Shown here piece after piece: positions 1 to 10,649 of a DNA stretch of 64,000 nucleotides. Origin of the DNA: Streptomyces asoensis (lineage in GTDB: Bacteria; Actinomycetota; Actinomycetes; Streptomycetales; Streptomycetaceae). The DNA lies in the NCBI RefSeq assembly GCF_013085465.1, contig NZ_CP049838.1:4340001-4404000 (forward strand), given 5' to 3'. Position numbers and translations under genes: made by a program. A model generated the notes under the pieces. The model was not told the DNA's origin. It did no database searches and worked only from the letters and a program-made list of their open reading frames with translations. Within the stretch, counting starts at the first letter, position 1. Each line of letters opens with the position of its first letter.

Positions 1-271
1 AGCCCATCTGAGCCGGTGTGATCGCGATCGACACCAGCACCACCGCGATGGGCCACTTCCGCCGTACCACCAGGACCGACCCGGCGAGCAGTCCGAACAC
101 CACCCCCGCCGCCGACGGGATCCCGGCATCCCGCGCGAACGGGATCCCCTCCACCGCGCACTCCACGGCGGACACGAGCCCCAGGCTCCAGTCGAACGCC
201 GCGCTCCGCCATCTGGTCCACCACCACGGCCCTCCCGGGGCCGCCGTGTCCTCTTCCCCCGTCGTGGTCAT
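1..271 (-). CDS. N-terminus of a membrane protein, probably a sensor histidine kinase (partial, cut by left edge)
   Basis: About 90 N-terminal residues are visible, starting at an ATG and still open at base 1. They show a short acidic lead, a Trp-rich stretch (GGPWWWTRWRSAAFDW) and then two to three hydrophobic segments separated by short polar turns (LGLVSAVECAVEG, GVVFGLLAGSVLVV, IAVVLVSIAI). The FDW entry followed by paired helices and an RRKWP turn is the usual membrane module at the N-terminus of streptomycete NarX/LuxR-type sensor kinases. The catalytic domains lie outside the window, so the kinase assignment is inference; a plain membrane protein is possible. Confidence 0.5.
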   Translation of the reverse strand, partial: MTTTGEEDTAAPGGPWWWTRWRSAAFDWSLGLVSAVECAVEGIPFARDAGIPSAAGVVFGLLAGSVLVVRRKWPIAVVLVSIAITPAQMG

Positions 272-601
272 GTCTCCAGCCTACGGGCGCAACCCCTGGC
301 TTTTCCGGCGACTTTCCCCGACCGGTCGACACCACACTCCGTAACCGAACAGCATCGAAACCCACCGGTATCCCTCGAACTGCCGAAGCGCACCTGTTCG
401 AGGGCGGAACCGACGATTCCACCCTGGGTGACGCCGGGGCCCGCGGGCTCCGCCAACCTCGGCGAGGGGCACCACGGTTGCCCTCCGGCGACCGTGCTCC
501 GGAGCACCGACCTACACCGTCGCATCGAGGGCTGATGGTGCGGCATAGTAGGAGGCGCCACCCGACGGCCTGACTGAATGTCCGGTTTCGGTCGTCATCA
601 T
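272..601. other. Intergenic region with no gene seen
   Basis: This 330-base stretch lies between the start of the left-edge membrane protein and tRNA-Gln. The open frames in it have no coding-like third-position pattern and no credible start. It must hold the reverse promoter of the left gene and the forward promoter of the tRNA, but I cannot place either with confidence. Confidence 0.5.
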
Positions 602-673
602 TCCCCCGTGGTGTAATTGGCAGCACCGTGGCTTTTGGTGCCATTTGTCCGGGTTCGAGTCCTGGCGGGGGAG
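602..673 (+). tRNA. tRNA-Gln (anticodon TTG)
   Basis: The cloverleaf can be drawn by hand. The 7-bp acceptor stem pairs TCCCCCG (602-608) with CGGGGGA (666-672). The D stem is GTG/CAC (611-613/624-626). The anticodon stem 628-632/640-644 carries the loop TTTTGGT, giving anticodon TTG at 635-637, which reads CAA glutamine codons. The T arm is CCGGG TTCGAGT CCTGG (649-665). The discriminator base is G673, and the 3' CCA is not encoded. A strong hairpin follows 14 bases downstream, so the tRNA is probably its own transcription unit ahead of glmU. Confidence 0.93.
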
Positions 674-686
674 CCGTACCGGGTTC

Positions 687-712
687 GGGCCCTGACAGTG
701 CTGTCAGGGCCC
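687..712 (+). terminator. Hairpin terminator after tRNA-Gln
   Basis: A perfect 12-bp inverted repeat (GGGCCCTGACAG / CTGTCAGGGCCC) has only two bases between its arms, so the real loop is four bases. It lies between tRNA-Gln and glmU. There is no T-run, which is usual for streptomycete terminators. Confidence 0.75.
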
Positions 713-788
713 GCTCTCATGTCCCCAAAGAAACGCCCCGGTATCCTTCGGATGTCCCACCCCACTCCACAGCCGAAGGGCAACTTCC

Positions 789-2237
789 GTGAGCGCCATT
801 CGCCCGGCAGCCGTCGTCGTTCTCGCAGCGGGTGAGGGCACCCGTATGAAGTCCGCCATACCGAAGGTCCTGCACGAGATCAGCGGCCGCTCCCTCGTGG
901 GTCATGTGCTGGCCGCGGCCCGTGAGTTGGACCCCGAGAACCTGGTCGTCGTCGTCGGGCACGCACGGGAGAAGGTCACGGCGCATCTCGCCGAGGTCGA
1001 CGCCAGTGTGCGCACCGCCGTCCAGGAGGAGCAGAACGGCACCGGACACGCCGTCCGGACGGGGCTCGAGCAGCTCGGTGGCGGCGTAGACGGCACGGTG
1101 GTCGTCGTCTGCGGCGACACCCCGCTGCTCACCGGCGCGACCCTCGCGGAGCTCGCCGCCACCCACCACGCGGACGGGAACGCCGTCACCGTCCTCACCG
1201 CCGAGGTGCCGGACGCGACCGGCTACGGGCGGATCGTCCGGGACGGCGCCTCCGGTACCGTCACAGCGATCGTCGAGCACAAGGACGCGAACGACGCGGT
1301 GCGCGCGATCCGTGAGATCAACTCCGGGGTCTTCGCGTTCGACGGGGCGCTGCTCGCCGACGCGCTGAAGAAGGTCCGCACGGACAACAGCCAGGGCGAG
1401 GAGTACCTGACCGACGTCCTCGGGATCCTCCGGGAGGCCGGTCACCGGGTCGGCGCGTCCGTCGCCGCCGATCACCGGGAGATCGCCGGCATCAACAACA
1501 GGGTGCAGCTCAGCGAGGCCCGCCGCATTCTCAACGACCGGCTGCTGACCGCCGCGATGCTGTCCGGCGTGACCGTCATCGACCCGGCGACGACCTGGAT
1601 CGACGTCACCGTCACGTTCGAGCAGGACGCCGTCGTCCACCCCGGTACGCAGCTGCACGGCAGCACGCACCTCGGCGAGGGCGCCGAGGTCGGCCCCAAC
1701 AGCCGGCTGAAGGACACCGAGGTCGGTGCGGGCGCCCGGGTCGACAACACCGTGTCCGACGGCGCCCGGATCGGTCCGGACGCGACCGTGGGGCCGTACG
1801 CGTACCTCCGTCCCGGCACCCGTCTCGGGGCGAAGGGCAAGATCGGCACGTACGTCGAGACCAAGAACGCCGCCATCGGCGAGGGGACGAAGGTTCCGCA
1901 CCTCTCCTACGTCGGTGACGCGACGATCGGTGAGTACACCAACATCGGCGCGGCGAGCGTGTTCGTGAACTACGACGGACAGGACAAACACCACACCACC
2001 GTCGGGTCGCACTGCCGTACGGGTTCGGACAACATGTTTGTGGCTCCTGTCACGGTCGGGGACGGCTCGTACACCGCTGCCGGGTCCGTGATCACGAAGG
2101 ACGTGCCGCCCGGCTCGCTGGCCGTGGCCCGTGGTCAGCAGCGGAATATCGAGGGTTGGGTGGCCCGTAAGCGCCCGGGCAGCGCGGCGGCGAAGGCGGC
2201 CGAGACGGCCTCCCGCCAGGCGGAAAGCGAAAGCTGA
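789..2237 (+). CDS. glmU: Bifunctional GlmU: N-acetylglucosamine-1-phosphate uridyltransferase / glucosamine-1-phosphate acetyltransferase
   Basis: This cytoplasmic enzyme performs the last two steps to UDP-GlcNAc, the precursor of peptidoglycan: acetylation of glucosamine-1-phosphate, then uridylyl transfer. The 482 residues match the family length. The N-terminal nucleotidyltransferase domain opens with the signature [11 protein letters not shown] (residues 12-22), with the nucleotide-binding stretch around QNGTGHA and the metal site at GDTPLL. From about residue 250 the protein turns into hexapeptide repeats of a left-handed beta helix ([22 protein letters not shown]), with the acetyltransferase signature [11 protein letters not shown]. 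The GTG start sits 8 bases after GAAGGG. prs follows after 134 bases. Confidence 0.97.
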   Translation: MSAIRPAAVVVLAAGEGTRMKSAIPKVLHEISGRSLVGHVLAAARELDPENLVVVVGHAREKVTAHLAEVDASVRTAVQEEQNGTGHAVRTGLEQLGGGVDGTVVVVCGDTPLLTGATLAELAATHHADGNAVTVLTAEVPDATGYGRIVRDGASGTVTAIVEHKDANDAVRAIREINSGVFAFDGALLADALKKVRTDNSQGEEYLTDVLGILREAGHRVGASVAADHREIAGINNRVQLSEARRILNDRLLTAAMLSGVTVIDPATTWIDVTVTFEQDAVVHPGTQLHGSTHLGEGAEVGPNSRLKDTEVGAGARVDNTVSDGARIGPDATVGPYAYLRPGTRLGAKGKIGTYVETKNAAIGEGTKVPHLSYVGDATIGEYTNIGAASVFVNYDGQDKHHTTVGSHCRTGSDNMFVAPVTVGDGSYTAAGSVITKDVPPGSLAVARGQQRNIEGWVARKRPGSAAAKAAETASRQAESES

Positions 2238-2371
2238 CCGGAAACAGGCGCGTCGGACACGGCGTACCGTGATAAATGCACACCCGCACCCCACCAGCTG
2301 AGACGGCCCCGTCGCGCCCAGCGGCGAGGTCTCTCGACACCCAGCTGAGACACCTCTGAGGAGACAGTGCT

Positions 2372-3346
2372 GTGACCGGGATCAAGACGACCGGCGAGAA
2401 GAAGATGATGTTCTTCTCCGGCCGCGCCCACCCCGAGCTTGCCGAGGAGGTCGCCCACCAGCTGGGTGTCGGGGTCGTCCCGACGAAGGCCTTCGATTTC
2501 GCCAATGGTGAGATCTACGTCCGCTACCAGGAGTCGGCGCGAGGTGCGGACTGCTTCCTGATCCAGAGCCACACGGCTCCGATCAACAAGTGGATCATGG
2601 AGCAGCTGATCATGATCGACGCGCTGAAGCGCGCGTCGGCCCGCTCGATCACCGTCATCGTGCCGTTCTACGGCTATGCCCGGCAGGACAAGAAGCACCG
2701 CGGTCGTGAGCCGATCTCGGCCCGTCTGATCGCGGACATGATGAAGACGGCGGGCGCGCACCGGATCCTCACCGTGGACCTCCACACGGACCAGATCCAG
2801 GGCTTCTTCGACGGCCCGGTGGACCACCTCTTCGCGCTGCCGCTGCTCGCCGACTACGTGGGCAGCAAGGTGGACCGCGACAAGCTCACGGTCGTGTCCC
2901 CGGACGCCGGCCGGGTGCGGGTGGCGGACCGCTGGTGCGACCGTCTTGGCGCGCCGCTGGCGATCGTGCACAAGCGGCGCGACAAGGACGTGGCGAACCA
3001 GGTGACCGTCCACGAGGTCGTGGGCGAGGTCAAGGGCCGGGTCTGTGTGCTCGTCGACGACATGATCGACACGGGCGGCACGATCTGCGCCGCCGCGGAC
3101 GCGCTGTTCGCGCACGGTGCGGAGGACGTCATCGTGACGGCGACGCACGGTGTGCTGTCGGGTCCGGCGGCCGACCGCCTGAAGAACTCGAAGGTCAGCG
3201 AGTTCATCTTCACCAACACCCTGCCGACGCCGGGTGAGCTCGAGGTGGACAAGATCACGGTGCTGTCGATCGCGCCGACGATCGCGAACGCGGTGCGCGA
3301 GGTGTTCGAGGACGGTTCGGTGACGAGCCTCTTCGACGAGCAGTGA
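2372..3346 (+). CDS. prs: Ribose-phosphate pyrophosphokinase (PRPP synthetase)
   Basis: It transfers pyrophosphate from ATP to ribose-5-phosphate to make PRPP for purines, pyrimidines, NAD, histidine and tryptophan. The 324 residues agree with the family. Visible landmarks are the N-terminal FFSGRAHPELAEE, the DLHTDQIQGFF segment (the usual DLHAxQIQGFF), the flexible catalytic KRRDK, and the PRPP-binding loop VLVDDMIDTGGT near residues 227-238. The GTG start follows a good ribosome site, GAGGAGA. It lies downstream of glmU on the same strand with no strong hairpin between, so shared transcription is likely. Confidence 0.97.
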   Translation: MTGIKTTGEKKMMFFSGRAHPELAEEVAHQLGVGVVPTKAFDFANGEIYVRYQESARGADCFLIQSHTAPINKWIMEQLIMIDALKRASARSITVIVPFYGYARQDKKHRGREPISARLIADMMKTAGAHRILTVDLHTDQIQGFFDGPVDHLFALPLLADYVGSKVDRDKLTVVSPDAGRVRVADRWCDRLGAPLAIVHKRRDKDVANQVTVHEVVGEVKGRVCVLVDDMIDTGGTICAAADALFAHGAEDVIVTATHGVLSGPAADRLKNSKVSEFIFTNTLPTPGELEVDKITVLSIAPTIANAVREVFEDGSVTSLFDEQ

Positions 3347-3370
3347 CGTTCCTCGTCTAGATCGATTTCC

Positions 3371-3523
3371 TGTACGGCCTTCCCGCCGCGTAAACTGCCA
3401 CAGTTGCTCGGCGAGGGAGGCCGTACACGTGTGTGTACGGCGGTCCGTTATCGACGCGCTCTTCGTAGCAGGCCGATGGTTTGGCCGGGTGACCACCTTT
3501 CCCCAGATCTACGAGGAGTGAAC
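3371..3523 (+). promoter_or_regulatory. Structured leader upstream of the L25/Ctc gene
   Basis: The 177-base gap ahead of the L25 gene is rich in structure. A perfect hairpin has arms GCCGTACAC (3420-3428) and GTGTACGGC (3433-3441) with loop GTGT. An upstream copy TGTACGGCC (3371-3379) could pair with GGCCGTACA (3419-3427) instead, so two folds exclude each other if transcription enters from prs. A second hairpin, GGCC 3471-3474 with GGCC 3483-3486, presents GATGGT in its loop. A possible -10 box TAAACT lies at 3391-3396. A regulatory role is inference. Confidence 0.45.
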
Positions 3524-4111
3524 ATGGCCGAGGTCAAGCTCGCAGCCGAGACCCGCACCGAGTTCGGCAAGGGCGCCGCCCGCCGTATCCGCCGTGACAG
3601 CAAGGTTCCCGCCGTGGTCTACGGCCACGGTGCCGACCCCGTGCACATCACGCTGCCGGGCCACGAGCTCCAGCTCGCGCTGCGCACCCCGAACGTCCTG
3701 CTCAGCCTCGAGATCGACGGCAAGACCCAGCTGGCCATCCCGAAGGCCGTGCAGCGTGACGCGATCAAGGGCTTCCTGGACCACGTCGACCTGCTCCTCG
3801 TGAAGCGTGGCGAGAAGGTCAACGTCGAGGTCTACGTCCACACCGAGGGCGAGCTGGCCCCGGGTGCCTACCTGCTCGAGCACGTGCTGAGCACGCTGAA
3901 CGTCGAGGCCGAGGCCACGCACATCCCCGAGTCGGTCACCGTCTCCATCGCGGGCCTCGAGGCCGGCGCCGCCATCCTCGCCAAGGACATCCCGCTGCCC
4001 AAGGGCACCACGCTGGCGACCGACGAGGACGCGGTCGTCCTCCAGGTCCTGGCCGCCCAGGCGGAGGAGGCCCCGGCGGAGTCCGCCGAGGCCGAGGGCA
4101 CCGAGGCCTGA
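3524..4111 (+). CDS. rplY: 50S ribosomal protein L25, general stress protein Ctc type
   Basis: It binds loop E of 5S rRNA in the large subunit. The 195-residue form has the two-domain Ctc/TL5 layout: an N-terminal 5S-binding domain ([20 protein letters not shown] at the start, [16 protein letters not shown] next) and a beta-rich C-terminal domain (about residues 95-180). An acidic Ala/Glu tail ([14 protein letters not shown]) ends the protein, as in other actinobacteria. The ATG at 3524 is chosen because GAGGAG lies just ahead and the frame upstream does not look like the family. A hairpin separates it from pth. Confidence 0.95.
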   Translation: MAEVKLAAETRTEFGKGAARRIRRDSKVPAVVYGHGADPVHITLPGHELQLALRTPNVLLSLEIDGKTQLAIPKAVQRDAIKGFLDHVDLLLVKRGEKVNVEVYVHTEGELAPGAYLLEHVLSTLNVEAEATHIPESVTVSIAGLEAGAAILAKDIPLPKGTTLATDEDAVVLQVLAAQAEEAPAESAEAEGTEA

Positions 4112-4133
4112 TTTCCCGGCACCTCATCCCGTC

Positions 4134-4163
4134 GGCCGCCGCTCCCCTCGGGGAGCGGCGGCC
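4134..4163 (+). terminator. Hairpin between rplY and pth
   Basis: Perfect 14-base arms (GGCCGCCGCTCCCC / GGGGAGCGGCGGCC) have TC at the centre. It starts 22 bases after the rplY stop. pth begins 18 bases after the hairpin with its own AAGGAGA site, so the hairpin may only lower readthrough into pth rather than end the transcript fully. Confidence 0.65.
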
Positions 4164-4181
4164 TGCGCGTATCAAGGAGAC

Positions 4182-4784
4182 ATGGACGTGACGACCGACG
4201 CCAATGCCCCCTGGCTGATCGTGGGTCTCGGCAATCCCGGCCCCGAGTACGCCATGAACCGGCACAACGTCGGTTTCATGGTGGCCGATCTGCTGGCCGA
4301 GCGGATCGGGGGGAGGTTCAAGCGCGCGGGCAAGGCGCAGGCCCAGGTCGTCGAGGGGCGGCTGGGTCCGCCGGGTACGGGCAGCCGGCGGGTGGTGCTG
4401 GCGAAGCCGATGTCGTTCATGAACGTGTCGGGCGGGCCGGTGAACGCGTTGCGGGACTTCTACAAGGTGCCGGTGGCGAACATCGTCGCGGTGCACGACG
4501 AGCTGGACATCGACTACGGCGTGCTGCGGCTGAAGCTCGGTGGTGGGGACAACGGGCACAACGGTCTGAAGTCGATGACGAAGGTGATGGGCGCGGACTA
4601 TCACCGGGTGCGGTTCGGGATCGGGCGGCCGCCGGGGCGGATGCAGGTGGCGGACTTCGTGCTGAAGGACTTCTCCTCGGCCGAGCGCAAGGAGCTGGAC
4701 TACTTCGTGGACCGCGCGGCGGACGCGGCGGCGGCCCTGGTGCTGGAAGGGCTGGAGCGGGCGCAAAGCACGTACAACTCCTGA
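4182..4784 (+). CDS. pth: Peptidyl-tRNA hydrolase
   Basis: It releases peptidyl-tRNA that drops off stalled ribosomes by cutting the ester bond. The 200 residues fit the Pth1 family. Motifs are in order: [22 protein letters not shown] (Asn and catalytic His near residue 27), [23 protein letters not shown], and [11 protein letters not shown] with the second essential Asn and His. The ATG has AAGGAGA ahead. Its place next to the L25 gene is conserved in many bacteria and suits a translation-quality unit. Confidence 0.96.
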   Translation: MDVTTDANAPWLIVGLGNPGPEYAMNRHNVGFMVADLLAERIGGRFKRAGKAQAQVVEGRLGPPGTGSRRVVLAKPMSFMNVSGGPVNALRDFYKVPVANIVAVHDELDIDYGVLRLKLGGGDNGHNGLKSMTKVMGADYHRVRFGIGRPPGRMQVADFVLKDFSSAERKELDYFVDRAADAAAALVLEGLERAQSTYNS

Positions 4785-4801
4785 CTTGTCACCCACCCAG
4801 G

Positions 4802-4831
4802 TTGACGGGCCGTTCAGGCATGGCCAATGAT
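4802..4831 (+). promoter_or_regulatory. Sigma-70-like promoter with a leaderless start
   Basis: TTGACG (4802-4807) and AATGAT (4826-4831) are 18 bases apart. Seven bases after the -10 box comes ATG 4839, where transcription would begin. The downstream gene is therefore probably translated from a leaderless mRNA; no ribosome site is visible. Confidence 0.6.
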
Positions 4832-4838
4832 CCCGGCC

Positions 4839-5447
4839 ATGCCTGCCACCGCAGCCTCGTCCCACCGCCGCCGGGGTCACTCCCGCAAGAGCTCGGCCAA
4901 GAGCCCGGCCGGAGGCGCGGTCCCGGCCAAGGGCTCCGCCAAGGGTTCGGCCAAGAGCCCGGCCAAGGGCTCCGCCAGGAGCTCGGCTTCGGGGACCGCG
5001 TTGCGGTTCGGGCGGCTCGTGGCGATGGGTGCGGTCGCCGTGCTCATCCTGTTGGCGGGGGTGTGGGGTTCCTGGGGGTCCGCGCAGCACGTGATGCTGA
5101 CGAAGGGCCGGGAGCAGGGCACGGTCGAGGTGACGCGGTGCGGTGAGGACACGTGTGCGGGGCCGTACACGCCGCTGTCCGCCGGGTCGACGGCACGCGC
5201 GCGCGTGGAGATCGAGAAGTCGGTGGCGGTGCGCAAGGGCGGGATCTACACCGTGGTGATCAAGCCGGGCAGTGACGAGGTGGTGCGGTCCGGTCCGGCC
5301 GGGGTCCTGTACGCGTGGGTGCCGTTGGGCGGGGCGCTGCTGCTGGCGTCGGTGGTGGTCGCGGGTGGTCTGGGGCGGGTGCGGGTGGGTTGGGTGCTGG
5401 CGGGGTCGGGCGTCGCGTTGCTGACGGCGGCGTTCCTCGCGGTGTGA
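4839..5447 (+). CDS. Small membrane protein of unknown function, Ser/Lys-rich N-terminus
   Basis: I do not recognise this family. The 202 residues begin with about 50 residues of Ser, Lys, Ala and Gly repeats (KGSAKGSAKSPAKGSA) that should be cytosolic and basic. A membrane segment follows (AVAVLILLAGVWGSW). Next come about 85 outside residues with a Cys pair (RCGEDTCAG), then two closing membrane helices (PLGGALLLASVVVAG, VLAGSGVALLTAAF). The second in-frame ATG (4839) is preferred over 4827 because of the promoter spacing. It is forward and bounded by a 19-bp hairpin before ppc. Confidence 0.75.
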   Translation: MPATAASSHRRRGHSRKSSAKSPAGGAVPAKGSAKGSAKSPAKGSARSSASGTALRFGRLVAMGAVAVLILLAGVWGSWGSAQHVMLTKGREQGTVEVTRCGEDTCAGPYTPLSAGSTARARVEIEKSVAVRKGGIYTVVIKPGSDEVVRSGPAGVLYAWVPLGGALLLASVVVAGGLGRVRVGWVLAGSGVALLTAAFLAV

Positions 5448-5470
5448 GTGAGCGGCGTGCGTACGCGCAC

Positions 5471-5510
5471 GAAGAGGCGCCCCGGTCCGCACGGACCGGG
5501 GCGCCTCTTC
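5471..5510. terminator. Bidirectional terminator between convergent genes
   Basis: A perfect 19-bp inverted repeat (5471-5489 / 5492-5510, arm start GAAGAGGCGCCCCGG) has CA at the centre. It lies between the forward membrane protein gene and the reverse ppc gene and can serve both. Confidence 0.85.
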
Positions 5511-5526
5511 GTGCTGGGTGTGCGGG

Positions 5527-8268
<2,742 letters not shown>

Positions 8269-8473
8269 AGGTGCGGCTCCTTGCAGTGTTGAAGCTCGTC
8301 CGGGAGGGAACCCGGACTCCGGCCCCGCGGCGGGCGTCGCATAGGGGCCGGACATCCGGGAAGAAAACAGAGCGGACCGCGCTGTCCGACTGTCTCCAAG
8401 GATAGGTGTCCATGGGGACGCGCAGGTTGGCGGGCTCTTGCCGCCGGCCAGGGCACTGCCATACTTACGATGC

Positions 8474-8493
8474 CGTAGGTTACGGAACCGTAG
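8474..8493 (+). promoter_or_regulatory. Putative TetR operator upstream of the desaturase
   Basis: CCGTAGGTTACGGAACCGTA contains three alternating half-sites: CCGTA (8474-8478), TACGG (8482-8486) and CCGTA (8489-8493). These form two overlapping inverted repeats. It lies about 90 bases before the desaturase start and just after a possible -35/-10 pair, TTGCCG (8439) and CATACT (8461). The coupled TetR gene downstream is the obvious candidate regulator; this is inference. Confidence 0.5.
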
Positions 8494-8581
8494 GGAGCGT
8501 GGCATTGGTTCGCTGCATGACCTTCCGCGGTGTGCGGGACAACGGCACCTCCCTCAATCCAAGACCCCCCAGGGGACGCGC

Positions 8582-9595
8582 ATGACCACAGGCAGCTCCA
8601 ACGTGATCGATGACCCTTTGAAGGCGCCCGACGGTACCCCCACGCCCTCCGCCACGCTCGGTGGCGAGCAGAAGCGTTCGATCGAGCAGATCATGCTGCT
8701 GATCTTCATCGTCGTTCCGTTCCTGGCGGTGCTGGCAGCGGTGCCGCTGGCGTGGGGCTGGGGGGTGAGCTGGCTGGACCTCGGTCTGCTGGTCTTCATG
8801 TACTTCCTCGGTTGCCACGGCATCACGATCGGTTTCCACCGCTACTTCACGCACGGTTCGTTCAAGGCCAAGCGGCCGCTGCGGATCGCGTTGGCGGTCA
8901 TGGGGTCGATGGCGGTGGAGGGCCCGCTCGTGCGCTGGGTGGCCGATCACCGCAAGCACCACAAGTTCTCCGACGCGGACGGCGACCCGCATTCGCCGTG
9001 GCGGTTCGGCGAGACGCTCCCGGCCCTGATGAAGGGCCTGTGGTGGGCCCACATCGCATGGATGTTCGACGAGGAGCAGACCTCGCAGGAGAAGTACGCG
9101 CCGGATCTGATCAAGGACCCGGCGATCCGCGCGATCTCCCGGCAGTTCGTCTACTGGACGATCCTGTCGCTGGCGCTGCCGCCGCTGGTGGGCGGACTGG
9201 TGACGATGTCCTGGTGGGGCGCGTTCACGGCGTTCTTCTGGGGCTCGCTGGTGCGGGTGGCGATGCTGCACCACGTGACGTGGTCGATCAACTCGATCTG
9301 CCACGCGGTGGGCAAGCGCCCCTTCAAGTCGCGGGACCGCTCCGGCAACGTCTGGTGGCTGGCGATCCTGTCCTGCGGCGAGTCCTGGCACAACCTGCAC
9401 CACGCGGACCCGACCTCGGCGCGGCACGGCGTGATGCGCGGCCAGCTGGACTCCTCGGCGCGGTTCATCCGGTGGTTCGAGATGCTCGGGTGGGCCTACG
9501 ACGTGCGCTGGCCGTCACGCTCGCGTATCGATTCGCGTCGTAACACGGGTGAGGACGGTTCCCGACGGGGGAAGGCCACCGCCGAGGCGGCATGA
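8582..9595 (+). CDS. Membrane acyl-CoA / fatty acid desaturase (delta-9 type)
   Basis: This integral-membrane di-iron enzyme introduces a double bond into saturated acyl chains and so controls membrane fluidity. All three histidine boxes are present: HRYFTH, HRKHHKF and HNLHHADP. Hydrophobic pairs (MLLIFIVVPFLAVLAAVPLAW, FWGSLVRVAMLHHV region) surround them. The length of 337 residues fits the stearoyl-CoA desaturase-like family. The ATG at 8582 starts the recognisable protein and follows AGGGGACG. The stop codon overlaps the ATG of a TetR regulator by four bases, so the two are co-translated. Confidence 0.92.
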   Translation: MTTGSSNVIDDPLKAPDGTPTPSATLGGEQKRSIEQIMLLIFIVVPFLAVLAAVPLAWGWGVSWLDLGLLVFMYFLGCHGITIGFHRYFTHGSFKAKRPLRIALAVMGSMAVEGPLVRWVADHRKHHKFSDADGDPHSPWRFGETLPALMKGLWWAHIAWMFDEEQTSQEKYAPDLIKDPAIRAISRQFVYWTILSLALPPLVGGLVTMSWWGAFTAFFWGSLVRVAMLHHVTWSINSICHAVGKRPFKSRDRSGNVWWLAILSCGESWHNLHHADPTSARHGVMRGQLDSSARFIRWFEMLGWAYDVRWPSRSRIDSRRNTGEDGSRRGKATAEAA

Positions 9596-10272
9596 TTGAC
9601 GGCGTGGCGACCGATCCCAGCAGCACCCCCAGTAACGAAGCGAAGCCGCGGCGCGCCCGGCGCACCCGTATGACGGGTGCGGAAAGGCGCCAGCAGCTGC
9701 TCGAGATCGGTCGCACCCTGTTCGCGGCGAAGGGTTTCGAGGGCACCTCGGTGGAGGAGATCGCGGCGAAGGCCGGGGTCTCCAAGCCGGTGGTGTACGA
9801 GCACTTCGGCGGCAAGGAGGGGCTCTACGCGGTCGTGGTGGACCGGGAGATGCGCCGGCTGCTGGACATGGTCACGTCCTCGCTGACGGCGGGCCACCCC
9901 CGTGAGCTGCTCGAACAGGCGGCGTTCGCGCTCCTCGACTACATCGAGGAGTACACGGACGGGTTCCGGATCCTGGTCCGGGACTCCCCCATCCCCCAGT
10001 CGACCGGGTCGTTCGCGTCCCTGATCTCCGATATCGCGACCCAGGTGGAGGACATCCTGGGCCGCGAGTTCAAGAGCCGCGGCTTCGACCCGAAACTGGC
10101 CCCGCTGTACGCCCAGGCCCTGGTCGGCATGGTCGCCCTGACCGGCCAGTGGTGGCTGGACGTACGCCGCCCGAAGAAGGCGGAGGTGGCGGCCCACCTG
10201 GTGAACCTGTCCTGGCACGGGCTGGACGGGCTGGAGGCCAAGCCGCACCTGATAGGACGCCGGAAGGCCTGA
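9592..10272 (+). CDS. TetR-family regulator coupled to the desaturase
   Basis: The 226 residues open with a basic tail and a standard TetR DNA-binding domain (about residues 25-75): RRQQLLEIGRTLFAAKGFEG, then the recognition helix region AGVSKPVVYEHFGGKEGLY. The rest should bind an effector. Its ATG overlaps the desaturase stop (ATGA), so it is probably a feedback regulator of its own operon that senses acyl-CoA or membrane state. That role is inferred from context. A strong terminator closes the unit. A GTG at 9604 is an alternative start. Confidence 0.88.
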   Translation: MIDGVATDPSSTPSNEAKPRRARRTRMTGAERRQQLLEIGRTLFAAKGFEGTSVEEIAAKAGVSKPVVYEHFGGKEGLYAVVVDREMRRLLDMVTSSLTAGHPRELLEQAAFALLDYIEEYTDGFRILVRDSPIPQSTGSFASLISDIATQVEDILGREFKSRGFDPKLAPLYAQALVGMVALTGQWWLDVRRPKKAEVAAHLVNLSWHGLDGLEAKPHLIGRRKA

Positions 10273-10304
10273 CCGGCGCCGACGCCGTACACCCACTACG
10301 CGGG

Positions 10305-10357
10305 ACACATGCGGGCGGGGCCCCGACCTTCGTGGTCGGGGCCCCGCCCGCATGTGT
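10305..10357 (+). terminator. Very strong hairpin terminator
   Basis: The arms are perfect over 24 bp (10305-10328 and 10334-10357; inner part GGCGGGGCCCCGACC / GGTCGGGGCCCCGCC) with loop TTCGT. A further matching pair, GGCGCCGAC at 10275-10283 and GTCGGCGCC at 10361-10369, flanks it. It separates the desaturase-TetR unit from the convergent CsbD-like gene. Confidence 0.85.
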
Positions 10358-10410
10358 GCCGTCGGCGCCGCGGCGCATCAGTGCCACGTCACGCCCGCCT
10401 CGTCACGCCC

Positions 10411-10584
10411 TCAGTGCTTGAAGACGTCCTTGGTCTTCTCCTTGGCCTGACGGGCGTCGCCCTTCGCCTGCTCGGCACGCCCCTCGGCCTCCATCCGCTC
10501 GTTGCCCACGGTGCGGCCGATCGCTTCCTTCGCCTTGCCCTTGGCCTGTTCCATCTTCGCCTTGGACTTCTGCTCGCCTGCCAC
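10411..10584 (-). CDS. CsbD-like small stress protein
   Basis: The 57-residue, highly charged protein reads VAGEQKSKAKMEQAKGKAKE with a later segment IGRTVGNERMEAEGRAEQ and a KDVFKH end. The Lys/Ala/Glu/Gln helix with the 'GxxxNE.M.AEG...Q..GD' pattern is the CsbD family, general stress proteins of unknown mechanism controlled by sigma factors of the SigB type. The GTG start at 10584 follows GGGAGTGA. It is not covered by any long open frame and is easily missed. Confidence 0.85.
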   Translation of the reverse strand: MAGEQKSKAKMEQAKGKAKEAIGRTVGNERMEAEGRAEQAKGDARQAKEKTKDVFKH

Positions 10585-10649
10585 TGTCCATCACTCCCAG
10601 TCAGGTCTGCGTGTGGTCTCAACACTGCGAGTGACCCGTCCGGAGCCCC

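Noticed and set aside
717..2294. Long open frame antisense to glmU
   Set aside because: High GC leaves the opposite strand open. Residue use (Arg, Val, Gly, Asp, His) is that of a shadow frame, and glmU is certain.
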